Position numbers and translations under genes: made by a program
Shown: in pieces, positions 1 to 40,012 of the stretch
Layout of the letters: each line of letters opens with the position of its first letter
Numbering within the stretch: position 1 is the first letter of the stretch
Notes under the pieces: generated by a model
Told to the model about the DNA's origin: nothing
Databases searched by the model: none
What the model saw: only the letters and a program-made list of their open reading frames with translations
NCBI RefSeq assembly: GCF_041146795.1
Contig: NC_135175.1
Span: 23,847,075 to 23,911,074, forward strand
DNA from: Maylandia zebra
Taxonomy: Eukaryota > Chordata > Actinopteri > Cichliformes > Cichlidae
DNA: 64,000 nt
Direction of reading: 5' to 3'

Positions 1-26502
<26,502 letters not shown>

Positions 26503-28045
26503 GGGAGGAGGGGGCATCCACATCCCTCCCTCCCCTCCGCAGCCTCCCTCCTGTGCTAGCCCTCCTCTCTCCTGCTCCACGGGGACTTCTCACCTGGAAC
26601 CTCCAGGATGCACTTATCGGTGGAGGAGCTCAGTGTACACAATGACTCGTTAAGACTGTACAATCGGCCCATTGAGCGCTAGGTGAGACTGGATACAGTA
26701 ACCGATGACATGAGAAAGTGAGACACCCCTGAAGACTATCCCCAGACATACCCACTGTTCAGCTCCCGTTAGCAAGGAGCTGAGCTGCCGGGGGGCAGAG
26801 GGAGGGAACAGCGCAGACGTCATCGACTCTGCATTCGTTGAGAGTTTTTACGACTGCTATCGCGTTGCCATGTTGGGACTGTACAGCTTGACTGATAGCC
26901 GTGTGTCTGGTTGGGTTGGGGAGCAGGGTGAATTATACAAAATATATTTTCAGGATCAGTACAGAGTGTGTGAACGAAGATGTCCACTTTATTGTCCATG
27001 GGGGTTACACATTATAGGCCTTTGTATATCCATCAGGTTTTTCCTTCTTTTCCTTTCTCTATGTTTTCACAGGGGTTGGCGCATTTATCTGTACAGACCG
27101 TCGGTATTGCTTTTCAATACCATAGCAGGCTTAATTGACTTTTCCACAGTGCACTCTGCACAGAGAGGCTGTGGCTGCGTGATATGACGCGAGCTGAACT
27201 CGATCGATCACAGCTGGGAGTAAAGCTCTGAACATTCGGCATCGGTGTTGAATTAGTTTGTGATTTTTGGGGGCTGGTTTCATTTTGTGAAAATGAAGTG
27301 TAAGGTGAGGTTTTTTTGTTGTTGTTTTTTTTAATGGGTGATGGACACTATCCTTCCCTTTGGATTGATTTCTTTACTGCCGTGCCATTTCGTCCCTGAG
27401 TAGAGTTTGCACTTCTTTTTTTTTGTTTCTCATTCGACATGTGGTACTAATGCAAAATTACAAGACAGGCGCTTGTGAGTGTGAATATATTTTCTGGAGT
27501 GTAAGTGATTCTCGTGTGTGAATACAGAAGACAGTTTACAGTAGTGATTGGACATCCACCTGCTATATGGGTGCATATATTTGAGCTGGCTCTTATTGAT
27601 CTTACTTAGAAGTATCTGGATACAGTTTGCATGAGCCAGAAAACACATTGGTCTGGTTGGAGATTTGATTCATTTTTACAGTGTCGGTTTATTTTCCAGT
27701 TGTTGCCAAGCGTAACCAGTTCTGTGTCCACATTTAATAGCTGTCATGTCACCGTAGTAATGTATATACCAAGGCCAAAACATTTGCAGATTCAGGTAAC
27801 TCATGGCAAACATTTGCAGTATAGCAGTGATGAGAATCTTCTTTTCTTATTTTTTTATGAGTGGCCTTTTTTTCTCTACTTTTTTACTTAAATGTGAATA
27901 GTGTTCTAGTCATTGCTGTCACAACAATTCACTCATTTCAAGAGAAAATCATGTTTTACACCAATGATTGTAGACTCATTTAAACAAACTAGAGCTCAAA
28001 ATCCTGGAGTTTTACTGAGTAATAAAATGTGCAATATTACATCCG
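26503..28045 (+). other. plxdc2: plxdc2 3' UTR (probable)
   Basis: No coding signal follows the TGA at 26500-26502. The first good AATAAA downstream on this strand is at 28021-28026, implying cleavage near 28045 and a 3' UTR of about 1.5 kb. The first part is C/G-rich and the rest T-rich. The end is inferred from the polyadenylation hexamer alone. Confidence 0.5.
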
Positions 28046-28220
28046 TTAATTTCTATGAAAACGCATAAGAACTCCAATCATCTGAATTCTTTTTATTTAC
28101 ACTTTGTTGACATTGAGACCAAAGACTAATCAGAATTTCAGTCACATGTATTTACCTCAACCTCCCCCCACAGACTCCATACCTCTCATTAGGCAGGATA
28201 TGCAGGTTTAGTTGGTTAAA

Positions 28221-28810
28221 GCACAGACTGTACACAAAAGATGGAAGTAGCCACTGTGACATCACTCATTGGTTAGCAAATTCCTGATCATATGCCTCAA
28301 CCCTCAATTTAAAAAAAAATATTATGTCATTCTTTATTCAGGTGGCTCCATGGTGTAGCGATTAAACAAGCCTTATATATGAAAAACTAGCCAGTTCAAG
28401 AGGGGAGGAGCCATTAAATCCACCTCCAGGGTTTAAAAGCTACTGTATTCCTTGCGTTGGCCCCAAACCTGGATAAATGAGAAGGTTGCATCAGGACAAG
28501 CATCTGCCCAAATCAAATATGCGGATCTACCTTGGAAATGAGGGAACAGCAGTAGTACTTAATTATGTTATATTCAGTATGATTTGAAACTATCAGCTAA
28601 GGCCATGAACTGATCAGAAAAAAGTTTGCGGTAATAGATCAACAGCGCCCAAGGGCAGTTTCCCACAGACCTCTAAACATGAAGGTTTTGTTTTCCAAGC
28701 AGAGGAGTCGACCCCTGCTGGACATTAAAAGAAATTGCAGGTTTTCACACTAAACTGATGTCACTTTTCAAACCAGGAAGTTACATCCATCCTTTGTGTA
28801 CAGTCTATGG
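28221..28810. mobile_element. Non-autonomous DNA transposon with terminal inverted repeats
   Basis: GACTGTACACAAAAGATGGA near 28225 is matched by the reverse complement of TCCATCCTTTGTGTACAGTC near 28785-28804. The outer 30 bases agree with few mismatches, so they form terminal inverted repeats about 590 bases apart. The interior has no coding capacity. A SINE is inserted at 28341-28557, so the original element was about 370 bases. A related fragment lies at 30450-30665. Confidence 0.65.
28341..28557 (+). mobile_element. tRNA-derived SINE nested in the TIR element
   Basis: The head 'ggtggctccatggtgtagcg' keeps an A-box-like tRNA start, and 'agccagttcaaga' the B-box region. The body contains 'aggttgcatcaggacaagca' and 'aaatatgcggatctacctt', characteristic of a common fish SINE/LINE 3' body. 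It is worn, and no clear target duplication was found. Confidence 0.65.
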
Positions 28811-30449
28811 ATTAAAGTGATACTGTGCAAGCATTTTGATGTCATAAAAATTAGACTTCCCTGATTAGCATTTGCTAAATCCTTCCCACCATCAACGACT
28901 GTCCAGTAACTTATTACAATTCCAGGCACAGTAAAGCTTAAGCTTTGCATTATCAATACATTTAAAGAGTTCTACTGCCAATGTCTCTTAGTAGCCTTTC
29001 TATGAATAACCAGAATTACAAGAGGTAAAATGTCAGCCATTAGAAATTAACAGTATGCCTATCTAACTAACCTACTAATTTCAAGTTTGCATCATCAGCT
29101 AACAAACGAATCCTGGAAGAAGAGTTTAGCCTCGATATCGATATGATATATCAACAAGTCCAGTCAGCACAGTGATACCTGAGATAGTGTTATACATTCA
29201 CTCACTTCAAACAAACAAATGTGGCAGTCTGCTAGTACCAGCATAGTCACAACGTGTAAGCAGGTACACAACTAAAAATACAACTACAGCAGTAGTAAGC
29301 GCACTTAAGCAACCAACCTTTGGGTTTTAGTTGCTTTGTTCGTTTTAGAGGAACCAGTACTTTGCCTGTTTGGTTAAAATACATGTTAATCTACGCGGAA
29401 AGCATATAGGCCTGTTTCAAATCAATACATTCTCTTATATTTTATAACATGTGTGTTGGGAATATTTTAATTCATTGAACTTATATTAGCAAAGTTTTTC
29501 CTGTCATTCTGAAATTGGTTGTATTGGGGTTTTTTAAACAATACTAAAGTCGCAGGTGGTGAAGTTGCCACCACGTTGTCCTGTGTCCTTGGAAAGAACA
29601 CATTCAAGTGCAGTAAAGTCCCACTAGGTGAGCGAAGTGAACAGAATCACTTCCTAAAAAATCTTTTTAAATTATTCCGTTTAGTTAAGGTCTTAGTTAC
29701 AAGCAAGTTTCAAGCACATGTACGGAGTGGGCAGTTCAAGTCACGCGCTCACATGGAGGCAAATCTCTTCTCCAAGGAGTTTGGACAAGACAATCAATGG
29801 ACTAATTCATCAAGCTGATGCGAAGCCACATGAGCAGAAATCATGCAGCGTTATTCTGGCCCCATTTAAGTAAAAAATAAGAGGACTCTACTGTCCATGT
29901 TAAATGATGTCAGGTGAACGTTTAATAGACGTGATTAATAGACTCCAACTGTTAAAATCAGGCCAAGCAAATTCAAGCCCGATGATGAAGTTCAACTTAA
30001 AAGACTTTAAAAGTCATTTTCACTATCAAGCAAAGAAAAGTTTAAACTGCCAAATTAGCATCACCCAGATTTGTCCTTGGGGTTTTGTGGGAAGTAACAC
30101 TTGTTTAATACTTTACTTTAGTGTGTTCAGAAAGATATGATTTTCGAAGAGTCACACAAGGCATAAAATCTTAACTATATGAACTACATCGTGGTCACAT
30201 GACTTTAACTTTACGACTACTAAATTTAGCCACTTGTTATCAAACTCCATATTCGGGACTCACAAAAGCTGAAAAATTCCACAGCTGGGAACGTCCTTAT
30301 GTTGTTAACCAGTGAGGACATCCTAAATAATCCTTCCTTGTTGTGTTTAAAATGATCATAATTTACAATATGGAATTTATGTCCTATTACCTGAAACTAG
30401 CAACTGAGCAAATAAAGTCATTAATTTACTTAGTGTAGAGCTTTAAACA

Positions 30450-30665
30450 TGGCCATGCGGCCCCTTGTAAATAAGGGAGCAGCTGAAAGCAAATTGTATA
30501 CTGAGGTCACAAAGCAAGGGAGGTGAGTGTAGTTTCCCCATAGACTTCTTTATAACCAGAGGAGTCTCCACTTGCAGGACATTTAAAAAAATAGGTTCAA
30601 GGTACAGTCGGCGTCACTTTACAGAGCTAGAAGCTATGTCTGCCTTTTATATTGTCTACGGCTCT
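30450..30665. mobile_element. Fragment related to the 28221-28810 element
   Basis: The order 'agtttccccatagacttct', 'agaggagtctccacttgcaggacat', 'ggcgtcactt', 'tattgtctacgg' parallels 28655-28810 ('agtttcccacagacctct', 'gaggagtcgacccctgctggacat', 'tgatgtcactt', 'gtgtacagtctatgg'). It is the right half of the same family, more diverged. Confidence 0.55.
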
Positions 30666-32847
30666 GAGTCATGTTAGCCTTTGTCACTCTATACACTAGT
30701 CATTCAGTCAGTGGAGCTATGCAGCTGGGTCGTGGTTCGTGACATGCATCACAGCAGTATTTCTCTAACAATTGTGAGCCAATGGCTTCTCCACACCTCC
30801 AGGTCCATTTTTTTTATTTTTTAGTACCGGTAGATCGATCCCTGTGGAGAAATGCTCTTTGAAAGTGATCAAATCATCCACGTATCATACAGTGCCACCT
30901 GAAACTGCAAGTGTTTTAACGACTGCTGTGAAAATGCAGTCCGAGAACGTGACCGGAGGTCACATTTCTTTGCACTGAACACATTTACAAACGCTAAAAA
31001 CACTTCAGTCGCGCAGCATTGCCAGATGGAAAAAATGTTATCCTAGAGGATTACAGTTATTATATTTTGAGGAGCACTATTGTACACAAGTCAGATCGGT
31101 AAAAAAAAGATGTCATGAGAGAAGATGTGTGCAGGCACAGGTGTAAGCTGTAGTCCATTGTCCTAAAATGAGGCAGCCTCGGCTTATTTCAACTACTATG
31201 TGTTGTAAAATAATGAGATTGTGAAATATTATGGGACCTTTGCCACACAAGTACAATAATTATCACACTCTGGCAATGCTCTGATAGTGGAAACTGGGCT
31301 TTCTAGCAGCAAAGTCTTCACTTGCTTCACTGGACCTGACTAATGGCTTTCACTCCCACTTTTAACAAAAGCAGCACAGTTGTGTCATTGGGATTGGTTA
31401 CTGCTGTTTTCTTTGCTCTCTTATGAGTTGGATTAAATGATGCTGAGTCACAGATTCAGCAAATGTTCCACGAGCTCAACATACAGATACAAGAATTGGA
31501 GTTTTCTTCCAGCTGTGATGTTGGTTTTATCTTATCATGACACTTTCATAGCAAACAATAAGACTCGAAATCATAAAGTATCATAGCTGTCTGTAATTTC
31601 TGTAACTACTGTCGTTTTGATTACATTTGAAATAATAAAAAATGTTGGTAAAAACAGTCACATGTCTGTTTCTTTGCATGGTCCACCAAATTACATGTTT
31701 CTTTTGTTTAAGCATGCATGTCCAACTTCTTTTTGATTATACTATGCTAGTATAAATATACTACCATATCTTTAGTATATTTCATGAAGTTGTGCAGAAA
31801 TTTTATATTTACAGACCCTCGCAGTACATAGATTCAAAATGAGTACTATTTGGATTTGCATTAATTTTTCCAACATTTGTGAGCCTTTAATTTAAGTACA
31901 AGACTTAAAAACACATTTAAAGGTGTAGTCAGTTTTTTTTTTAGTTTATGTAATAGAAAAAATTAATATTTTACTCATAAATATACATTGACCAGTGTGT
32001 AATTACATCTTCCAAGAAGCTACTGGCGTCTCATAAACCGGTTAGTGGAAGTTGCCATGTTGACCCACCATCTTGAATACAATGGCAACATCAAGCCTCA
32101 TCTCTCGAAGTTTAGTCGGGGCTCTAACACATGAAAACATGCATAAAGTCAAGCTCACTCATGAAATGTGTCCGTCATAATAACATTACAGGCTATGCTA
32201 GGCTTTGGCCCACATCAGTCTAAAATCGTATGTAACCATGAATAATGTGTTTTGGAAACTGCACAACATGCAGCGCTATTAGTTCTCTCAGTCTCTCAGA
32301 GTAACATTTCTAATTTTGATTGAAACTGTCAGAGAAAACGGCAGCCTCGAGTAAGCCAGGATATTAGTTTACAGAGGCTGTTAGAATTATATGTCTAATG
32401 TTAAAATGTTGGTGACACAATAATTTCATCATATGGCACTGACATATTCATAGGGTTAATTTTTGAGACAAAATATCATGAGGTAGTCATGATTTTGCAA
32501 ATATTCCACCCTAGTGCAGTTTGCACAAATTGTTTTAAAAATGCACTCACACTACAAACATCACTGATGAGTCAAGATCTGCACAAATTGACAGAAACAC
32601 TGAAGCAGCTCCACATTTTATTCTTATTGTCATGTGTGTCCTATTTGTCAGGTGACAGAAGAACCAACACAAAGCTCAGAGAGTAATGGTGATGCAAGAT
32701 CACAGGTGAAATTGGATGATGATTTGGTGGTTCATGACTGTATTTGAAGCACATGTGTGACTGCATGTATGTGGAATGTCTCACTGTTATTTATCAGGTG
32801 ACAGAGGCAGCTCTGCCATGTTGTAGCTCGGACAGAGGTGAAGAGGT

Positions 32848-33759
32848 GATTATGCGGTCTGGATTCATCTCCCTGCACTGAATCATGTGCTCAATACTTT
32901 GCGGTGCAATATTAAAGGAACGTGACTTTCTCGACCTTTGCACAAGTTGAGGAAATGTGTGTGTGATGCAATGATCCATAGCGACCGTTTGTTCATACCG
33001 TCTTCACGAAAGGAGGCGCAACACACCTGTGTTTTGATCAAAGGTGTGCGCTACGAAGCAACGCTAACGGGTTAGTGATCTTTAAGTCAGAGTTTTAGTA
33101 TCGCGAAGGCGGCTCTCTTTTTAACCTGGTTAAATCACCATGGTAACCTGATCTGGAACTGGTTATCTTCTGGTATGTTCGGAAAAGTTCTGGTAGCCAA
33201 AATGTCCTCTATGTATAAAAGACATTTTTGGTTAATTCAGAGAAAATGCTCTATATTGTTTGTATTGAATTTCTCTTGTGTCACACCAGTCCTCTGCATG
33301 TCCTCCTTTACGACATCCATGAATCTTCTCTGTGGTCTTCCTCTTCCTCACACCTGGCAGCTCTATCTTTAACGTCCTTTGTCCAGTATATCCACTATCT
33401 CTCCTCCGCACACGTCCAAAACACCTCAGCCTGAGCTGTCCCTCTGATATACTCATGTTAAGGCTTCAAAAAGGAAAATTAGTCTTTAGAGTCAAACAGC
33501 AAAACGCCTCATAAATAACCTGAAAAATGACTGAAAAGAACAACAGAGGGATGAGAATATTTTTAAGTGTCAACAGATCTGTCACATTCTTAGGCATGAA
33601 AGACCGAGACTGAGCTAGCAATGTGAGATGATCCCAGGTCTGTGTGGGTGCTTCCATTTTCGACCGGTGGGATTTGTCCTAATTCGATCTGCTTCTTTAA
33701 AAGTTGGTACAAGCACAGCGCTCTGCTGCTTGTCATCTGGAACATTTTTTTTTTGTTTA
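32848..33759 (-). repeat. Inverted repeat arm B with RTE-type LINE remnant
   Basis: This is the reverse complement of 16473-17382 with about five substitutions. It carries the same frameshifted reverse-transcriptase C-terminus (minus strand, 33232-33456) and the same non-coding downstream part. Both arms stop at the same two positions, next to GCATAATC on one side and the TTAAAC/A-rich tract on the other, so these are probably the true ends of the unit. Unlike arm A it lies in intergenic DNA. Confidence 0.85.
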
Positions 33760-34639
33760 AAAGCATGTAGAATAGCATATGTAGGCAAGTATATTTCTCC
33801 TTTTTTGGTCAAGAAGCAAAGACATAAAGGAAAAAAAAAAAAAGAAACAGGTCAGGGTTCGGTGGTTGAATCATCCGTCCCCACCAATGTCAAAACCAAA
33901 TCTACACCCCTGGGCTGAGGCATTCCAAAAATTGAATATCTTGTTTGGCCATGAAGTTTTCTGACACCTGTGTTTAAATGACAGTGAAAAATGCTGCACG
34001 CTCGGTTTATGTGAAACCCTTGGATCAGGTAGATTTTGGAAATGCCTCACTGCAGATTGAGGAGATGGAGCTCTACAGCAGTACAGAGAGAAAGCTGAGC
34101 AAACAAGACAGCAGAGGGGAGATGGAGACAAGCTGAGCAAGCTAGAAGCAAAAAAAAAAAAAAAAAAGCATGAAAAAGGTTTGAGTAAGGGGGGAAACAT
34201 TACCGAAGGAGCAAGGCAGAGGTGTCAGACTTCAGCTGTTTGTTACAGAGACTGATTCAGTGCTGCAAAGAACAACAACAGAATTCAGATTATCTAATAC
34301 AAGTAGTGCTGTGTGCCTCAAAGAGGGCCTGAGGAACCAATGGAGTGTGCTGCACAAACACAAGCCCGGCATGTTGTACCTATAAACAGTAATCAGCGGG
34401 TGTTAATAGCTAGACAGCCAGCAATTACATTCATCAAATCGAGTTAATCGCTCTATTGTGGCCAAGGTCACGTCACAGCTGTGAATCATCCTGCTGCTGG
34501 TCACCTCTGTGGTGATTTACTCCCATCTAGTGGGCAAAACAGAGAACAAAACTGCTGCCCGTGAAGGAAAATAAATCAGACAGCTGCTGTCTAAAAGTAA
34601 GTACGCTCTTTTTCTAACGTTTGACATACTAGGAAGTAT

Positions 34640-35000
34640 TTAAACAAATCCTCTGAATCCACAGGTCCTAAGATTATTAAAACACAACCTCAAATGAACA
34701 ACACATGACAGATTGCACTGTTCAATTATTTATTTAACAATGATTAACATCAAATGCAGAAGCAGTGTATGAAAAAACAAGTGCACCCTTAGTGCTTCCA
34801 GCCAGCCAGCTGTTGCTGATCAAATGCACTTGATTAACTGATCATCAGCAAATGAGAGCACATTAAATAAAAGCAGAGGGTTCTTGCAGGTCTGAAGGTT
34901 AAATGTTGAAATTCAAGACAGTACAATTACAAAGCAGGCCATAGTTGTTCAGGAAAAAGACTGAACAAGTATGGCCTGTTTGGAAGGGATGTTGGTATTT
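34640..35000 (-). mobile_element. Tc1-like relict, internally deleted
   Basis: The segment 'aaatgcagaagcagtgtatgaaaaa' matches the terminal part of a fish Tc1-like family. It is followed by 'gcacttgattaactgatcat' and 'gaacaagtatggcctgtttg', which in intact relatives are widely separated. Most of the transposase is therefore deleted. No coding capacity remains. Confidence 0.6.
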
Positions 35001-35019
35001 ACTTAGAAATAGGCTGCCC

Positions 35020-35395
35020 AGTGTCATTTAGTTTTTTTGTTAAGTCTTCATCTGTTCCCAGTTTTTTATATCCTGTTTTATTTTGGCAACCTTTTGCTCA
35101 AGTCTTCCTTGTTGTAGTTTTACTTCCTTTGTCTTCATTAGTGTCAGCTGTTCTCACTTCCTTTAACTGCCCTCTTTTTGTATATACTTTGGCATCTTGC
35201 CGTGTTTCTATGTATGCTTCCTTGCTTATGTTTGGATTGAGTTTGGTAGTTTATTTAATGGACTTATGTATTAGTTGGGAGCTTATTGAGTCCAAGGCTA
35301 GCTTAAATAAAGATTCATTTTTTGTTGATTTTTTCCCCCCATCTCCTTGCATGGCGAGTCTGCATTTGGGTCCACACCTAACAATCTATGAAACT
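35020..35395 (+). mobile_element. T-rich repeat tail, probable old retroelement
   Basis: A T-rich region ends with 'aataaagattcattttttg' and 'gagtctgcatttgggtccac', the 3' terminus of a repeat abundant in percomorph genomes. It may be the reverse-orientation relative of 14905-15250. The family cannot be assigned by eye, and no protein is recognisable. Confidence 0.4.
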
Positions 35396-35763
35396 TTGGC
35401 CATAATACCTAATTTAACAAATCACTGAAGACTTGTTATAAAAATGAATTAATTTGTCACACATTCAAGAAACAGGCTACAGACAGCGTAGATTGCAATA
35501 TATACATTTATTTGACAGAAAAAACAGACATTGTAGCTCTCATTGAAGTAATGCCAGTTTAATTACAGCTGATTCCATATAGTGTAACGGGAGTGCAAAG
35601 TATAGAGAGAGGTGACTCTTCATCCATGAATTACTTAGCAGTAACTGGATTCACATGCTTAAGTGAGAAATGCATCTGAGATCAAACAGGATCAAAGCAT
35701 CCAGAAGAACTGCTACAAGGTGGATTTCATGCCTCGGGAGATTCTTACAGCATCCTGTGTATG

Positions 35764-35802
35764 CATACATACATACATACATACATACATACATACATAC
35801 AT
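35764..35802. repeat. (CATA)n microsatellite
   Basis: About ten uninterrupted CATA units. Confidence 0.95.
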
Positions 35803-36328
35803 GTATTTGTGCTAAGTCAGGTTTTTTTAAAACATTTTTAAATCATATACTCATTGGTGTTTACATTTTTTTTCTTTACATATGAGACAGTAAATCAAGA
35901 GTGACACATCTGTAGCAGTAACTGTATCTGACTGTGCTAGCATGACCTGTCAGTAATCTCTACTCCTCAGGTGCTTGTTTACGATTGGTTGCCAGCAGAT
36001 CTGTTGTACATCTCAGATTTCAGCATTAAACTTCAACCAACACGTCAGTATTGTCCCAAACTGGATTAAACAGGTATAGTGTATATCTGAGAGTGTGTGG
36101 TTATTTTTATTGTACTCATTCATTACTATAAATAAATACAAAGGACTTGAAGTATATACGTGGTTTTCTATCTCGCTCACGCTCCTCATTTATAGCCAGA
36201 AGTAACGACTGACCCGTGACATTTAAAGAAAATTAAAGATTGAAGGCCAACTTTGAAACTAACACTTTCTCTGGTAATACCTAACAGCATGAAGGTTAAT
36301 CCAACGCAAATCTATCAACATCCTAAAA

Positions 36329-36336
<8 letters not shown>

Positions 36337-36381
<45 letters not shown>
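36337..36381. repeat. (GA)n microsatellite with A-tract
   Basis: An A-tract at about 36325-36337 runs into GA repeats with a single GCGA interruption near 36369. Confidence 0.95.
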
Positions 36382-36814
36382 AAACAATATTTAAGGCCTA
36401 AACCCAGGGAGGACTCAGGTAAAGTTTGTGGACTATAAAAGGAGTTATACATCTACTCAAAGAAGATTTAAATGCCTGTATGGAACAGCTGACTCTATCA
36501 TTTTAAGATCACCTTGAAAAGGTACTAAATGAGTCTCAAAAGACCAAAGTGGCCTGCCTACAGTACTACAATCTATGAATCAATGTAGTACTACCTAGAA
36601 AACAAAGAGGTGGGAATCTTACATCATGCTTGTACACCCTGCTGGAACCAGGCTGTGTTTTTCTGCAAACAAAAAGATAACTGTGCCCGGAGGCATTTTC
36701 CTGTAAACAAACAAAAGTTATGTCTACAGTCTGAACTTCCAAATCACTGTTTATATCCTTATGGCACAAAATAAAACATCTGAGGAAACAAGTCAGCATT
36801 TTCTTTCAGTAAGC

Positions 36815-36930
36815 AGCATGGTGTAGTTGTTAGCACCATTTGGCTGGGACTGTTCTTTGCATGAGTTTGCATGTGCTCCCTGTGTCTGCATGAGTTTCAT
36901 CCCAAAGTCAAATGTACTGAGAGGAAATGA
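36815..36930 (+). mobile_element. SINE-like head, degraded
   Basis: 'agcatggtgtagttgttagcac' looks like a tRNA-derived A box. It is followed by 'gagtttgcatgtgctccctgtgtctgcatgag', the standard continuation of a very common fish repeat. The end is not clear. Confidence 0.55.
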
Positions 36931-37044
36931 TTTTTGATCCCCTGATGAATCTGAAAGCCTGTTGGTAACACATTACACCATAATGGATTGACATTTTGCA
37001 GCACCTGCAGGGTACAGGCCCATCTAGAACTTGCCAGTTAACAA

Positions 37045-37445
37045 TTAAATGATTCAGAGAAGGCTTGGAAGAAGGTGCTGTGGTCAGATGAAACCAAAAT
37101 GGAGCTCTTTGGCATCAACTCGACCCGCCGTGTTTGGAGGAAGAGAAATGCCAAATATGGCCCAAAGAACATGATTCCCACAGTAAAGCACAGAGGGGGA
37201 AACATTATGCTTTGGGGCTGTTCTTCTGCTATGCATACAGGATGATTTCACTGCATTGATGGGCCGATGGAGCCAAGTACGATAAAATATTGGACGAAAA
37301 CCTCCTTCCCTCAGCCAGAACACTGAAGATGGGTCTTGGATGACAATGACCCAAAACCAAGGCAACAAAGAAGTAGCTAAAGAAGAAGCACTTTAAGGCC
37401 CATGGAGTGGCTTAGCCAGTCTGCAGACCTCAAACCACTCAGCAA
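37045..37445 (+). mobile_element. Tc1-like transposase relict
   Basis: Reading from about 37075, the codons give VLWSDETKMELFGINSTRRV and then WRKRNAKYGPKNMIPTVKHR, GGNIMLWGC. This is the catalytic region of a Tc1-family DD34E transposase, containing the first Asp (WSDE). After that the frame is lost, and the C-terminal block around 37395-37440 is barely recognisable. It is a third, distinct Tc1 lineage in the window. Confidence 0.75.
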
Positions 37446-38144
37446 ACTTACAAATTCGCAGTGGATCAAATAATTATTACCAAACTGTACGTAGCCGCAG
37501 GGATAAGCCCAGCCTCCCCCGAAACCCTGAACTGGAAGAGCAGTTAGGAAAATGTAAGGAAGATGTTTTGAGGACGGCAACTAACTGTGAGCGGTTGCAG
37601 ACCTGGTCCCTGTCTTTGAAACCATCATCTCAAAGGCAACAAAATCACAACTTCATTGCAACGCTCAGAATAATTATGGTCATGCTGCAGTCTCAAACCA
37701 CTGTCATTCCTAGAGTAAAGCATTAGGCTTGATTTAGACATCTGTGGAAATCTATGTCTTAACTTCTGGCGAAACCGGAAACTCCTCAAGACTATCTCAA
37801 GTTGTTCAACCCGAGTTTTGGTAGCCGGTTTGACCTACTTATTCTGTACTCTCAGATTATTGGAAACATAATCTTAAATCTATAAGAAACAAAGGAAACA
37901 CCTTGAAATTGAATCTTTTCCCCAAACCCAAAGACACTGACTTTGCTATGAGACAATTAACCATAAATTCATATTTTGCTGGAAAATGATTTAAACCAAA
38001 ACCTGTATATTGAGTAATAGTTGTTCTTTCCTTTAAATTATCCTTCTGCAACAAGATAATCATCTAAGGCAACACATCAAAACAACCACAAAAAAACAAA
38101 ACAAAAGAAAAAAAACAGTAACTGCTCAAGTGCTTTAAATATGT

Positions 38145-38146
<2 letters not shown>

Positions 38147-38212
<66 letters not shown>
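38147..38212. repeat. (GT)33 microsatellite
   Basis: Thirty-three uninterrupted GT units, long enough to be highly polymorphic and able to form Z-DNA. Confidence 0.97.
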
Positions 38213-38216
<4 letters not shown>

Positions 38217-40012
38217 ATGCAACATTAGAAACACATTTACAGTTTGGTCACAACAAATGGGAATTATTTGCAAAGCAATTCCCCTCACCAGTAATCAACA
38301 GGATATTACAGGGACAATTTAGTAGTGCAGTTCTGCCATTGGTATCCGGTAAGGAGTGTACACACTACATTTGGCAATATCTATGTAACAACTTGTGTTT
38401 CTGTTCGAGATTTCATCACACCACCCCCCACAAGACCGTATTGCAAACCTAGTAAGATTAACCAGAATTAATTCTGGGTAAAAGCGGGACAGCAAGTCTC
38501 TGGACAACATGAACTAAAGGGCTTAAAGGCCTCCTCTATCACACTGAGCTCCTTAAAAATGTCCACGACTGATTAAAAAAAATAAAATAAATATATCACA
38601 TTGATTTTTACATTCAGTAACATTTCAGTTGTTTTGCTATTTTTTGTCATTTTTTTCCTCTCAACACACAGCGGCTTTTCCATCAGATCAGTAAGGAAGA
38701 GGCTTCGTTAGTCGTGGGTTAGAGGCTCCGTCAGCCATGAATGTCTCGTTAATCTAGAACCAAACACACAGTCTGTTAATAATTTATAACAAGACTCCAG
38801 TTTACAAGCTTAATTTTCATGCACAGTCACGACATCACTGTTACGACAAGGATGTTAAAAACAAAAGGATATTTCTAGGTTTGCTCTTCTTCAGTTATAG
38901 GAAACCTAGAGGAAGGATTATAATTTAATCTGAAATCTAAACCACACATACCACAAAGCAGCGATAAGATGAAACAGGCTAACAAGACTACTTTAAGGTA
39001 CCTGTGTGGAGTAATGTGTTCCTTAAAGCAGTGATCATCTATAACAAATAAATAAAACTAAGCTCTTCATAGTGATGAGCCCACAGATAATTATTACCCG
39101 ACTCTACCTTACATTCAGCTCCATGTTTGGTTTTACAGCCTGCATCTCTGTTGTTTAGGTTTAATCTTGTAGCTCAAAGCTTGTCAAAAGAAGATTTTTT
39201 TTTTTTTTTTTTTACATACATGTACATTTACAAGTACTTTTTTTTGTCAAATAGCCAGGAATAATGAGAAAATGGACTGATTTCTGTTACCTCTCCCTTA
39301 ATTACATGGACCAACCGTACTTACACGAGTGGTCTCATAGCCCATACTGATCCCTGTGATAACAGGCAGCCATTTTTAGTTTCAATACTGGAGTTAGCAC
39401 TATAACACAAGTTGGACTCTTTCAACTTCTGAAGGAAAGGTATAACACTTTAGCTGCCAGAGACAGTCTCTAATACAGGGGCGGGCAATATGAAAAACTG
39501 GGCTTGGTGTAGAGGACCACTCCAATAAAAGCTAATTACATGCCCTAACTAACTGCCTGCTTACCTTTTGTAGCTGGGAAACAAAAAATTGTTACAATTA
39601 TTAACTCTTCAGTTTCAGTACAAAATCAGCCACTGCCATCCAGCAGTTGTTGTCATCTTCTTTGCAGAAAAGACTGTTGGCAGTAAACATCACTGAGACC
39701 TATGATTAGCAGATAAAGTGGCTGTTTTTTTAGAGCCTTTTGCTCAAAGGGCCACTTGCTGTGACCAAAAACAATGCTGATGACAACAAATGCTTACTAC
39801 TAAAAAAAATTCAACCATTAAAAACTTTAATGCTCCGTGGAGTTGAAGGAAACTGTATAGTCAGGTGATAGTTTTGTGTGGGTTCATTCCTTTTTTACAT
39901 ACAAGCGCTTAAATATGATTAAATGATTAAAAATATTTATAGAAGCTCATCTCAGATGAACTTCATGTGATATTTAATACATAGAAATGTCCTCCATTGT
40001 GACATGAGCCCA

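Larger units (their letters stand above)
28830..40010. other. Intergenic tract, repeats and simple sequence only
   Basis: Between the plxdc2 3' end and the GIMAP-like gene I find no conserved coding frame. Recognised contents are the TIR-element fragment (30450-30665), inverted repeat arm B (32848-33759), a Tc1 relict (34640-35000), a retroelement-like tail (35020-35395), microsatellites (35764, 36337, 38147), a SINE-like head (36815-36930) and a Tc1 relict (37045-37445). Stretches 28830-30450, 30670-32840 and 37700-40000 are AT-rich with nothing recognised. Confidence 0.6.

Noticed and set aside
29519-29818. Plus-strand frame of 99 codons
   Set aside because: No domain, no splice context and low-complexity composition in a gene-free repeat tract.
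35021-35428. Plus-strand open frame of 135 codons with hydrophobic residues
   Set aside because: It is a translation of a T-rich repeat tail; the hydrophobicity follows from base composition.
35764-35802. Regularly spaced repeat resembling an array
   Set aside because: It is a simple CATA microsatellite with no spacers, and the window is vertebrate, so CRISPR is excluded.
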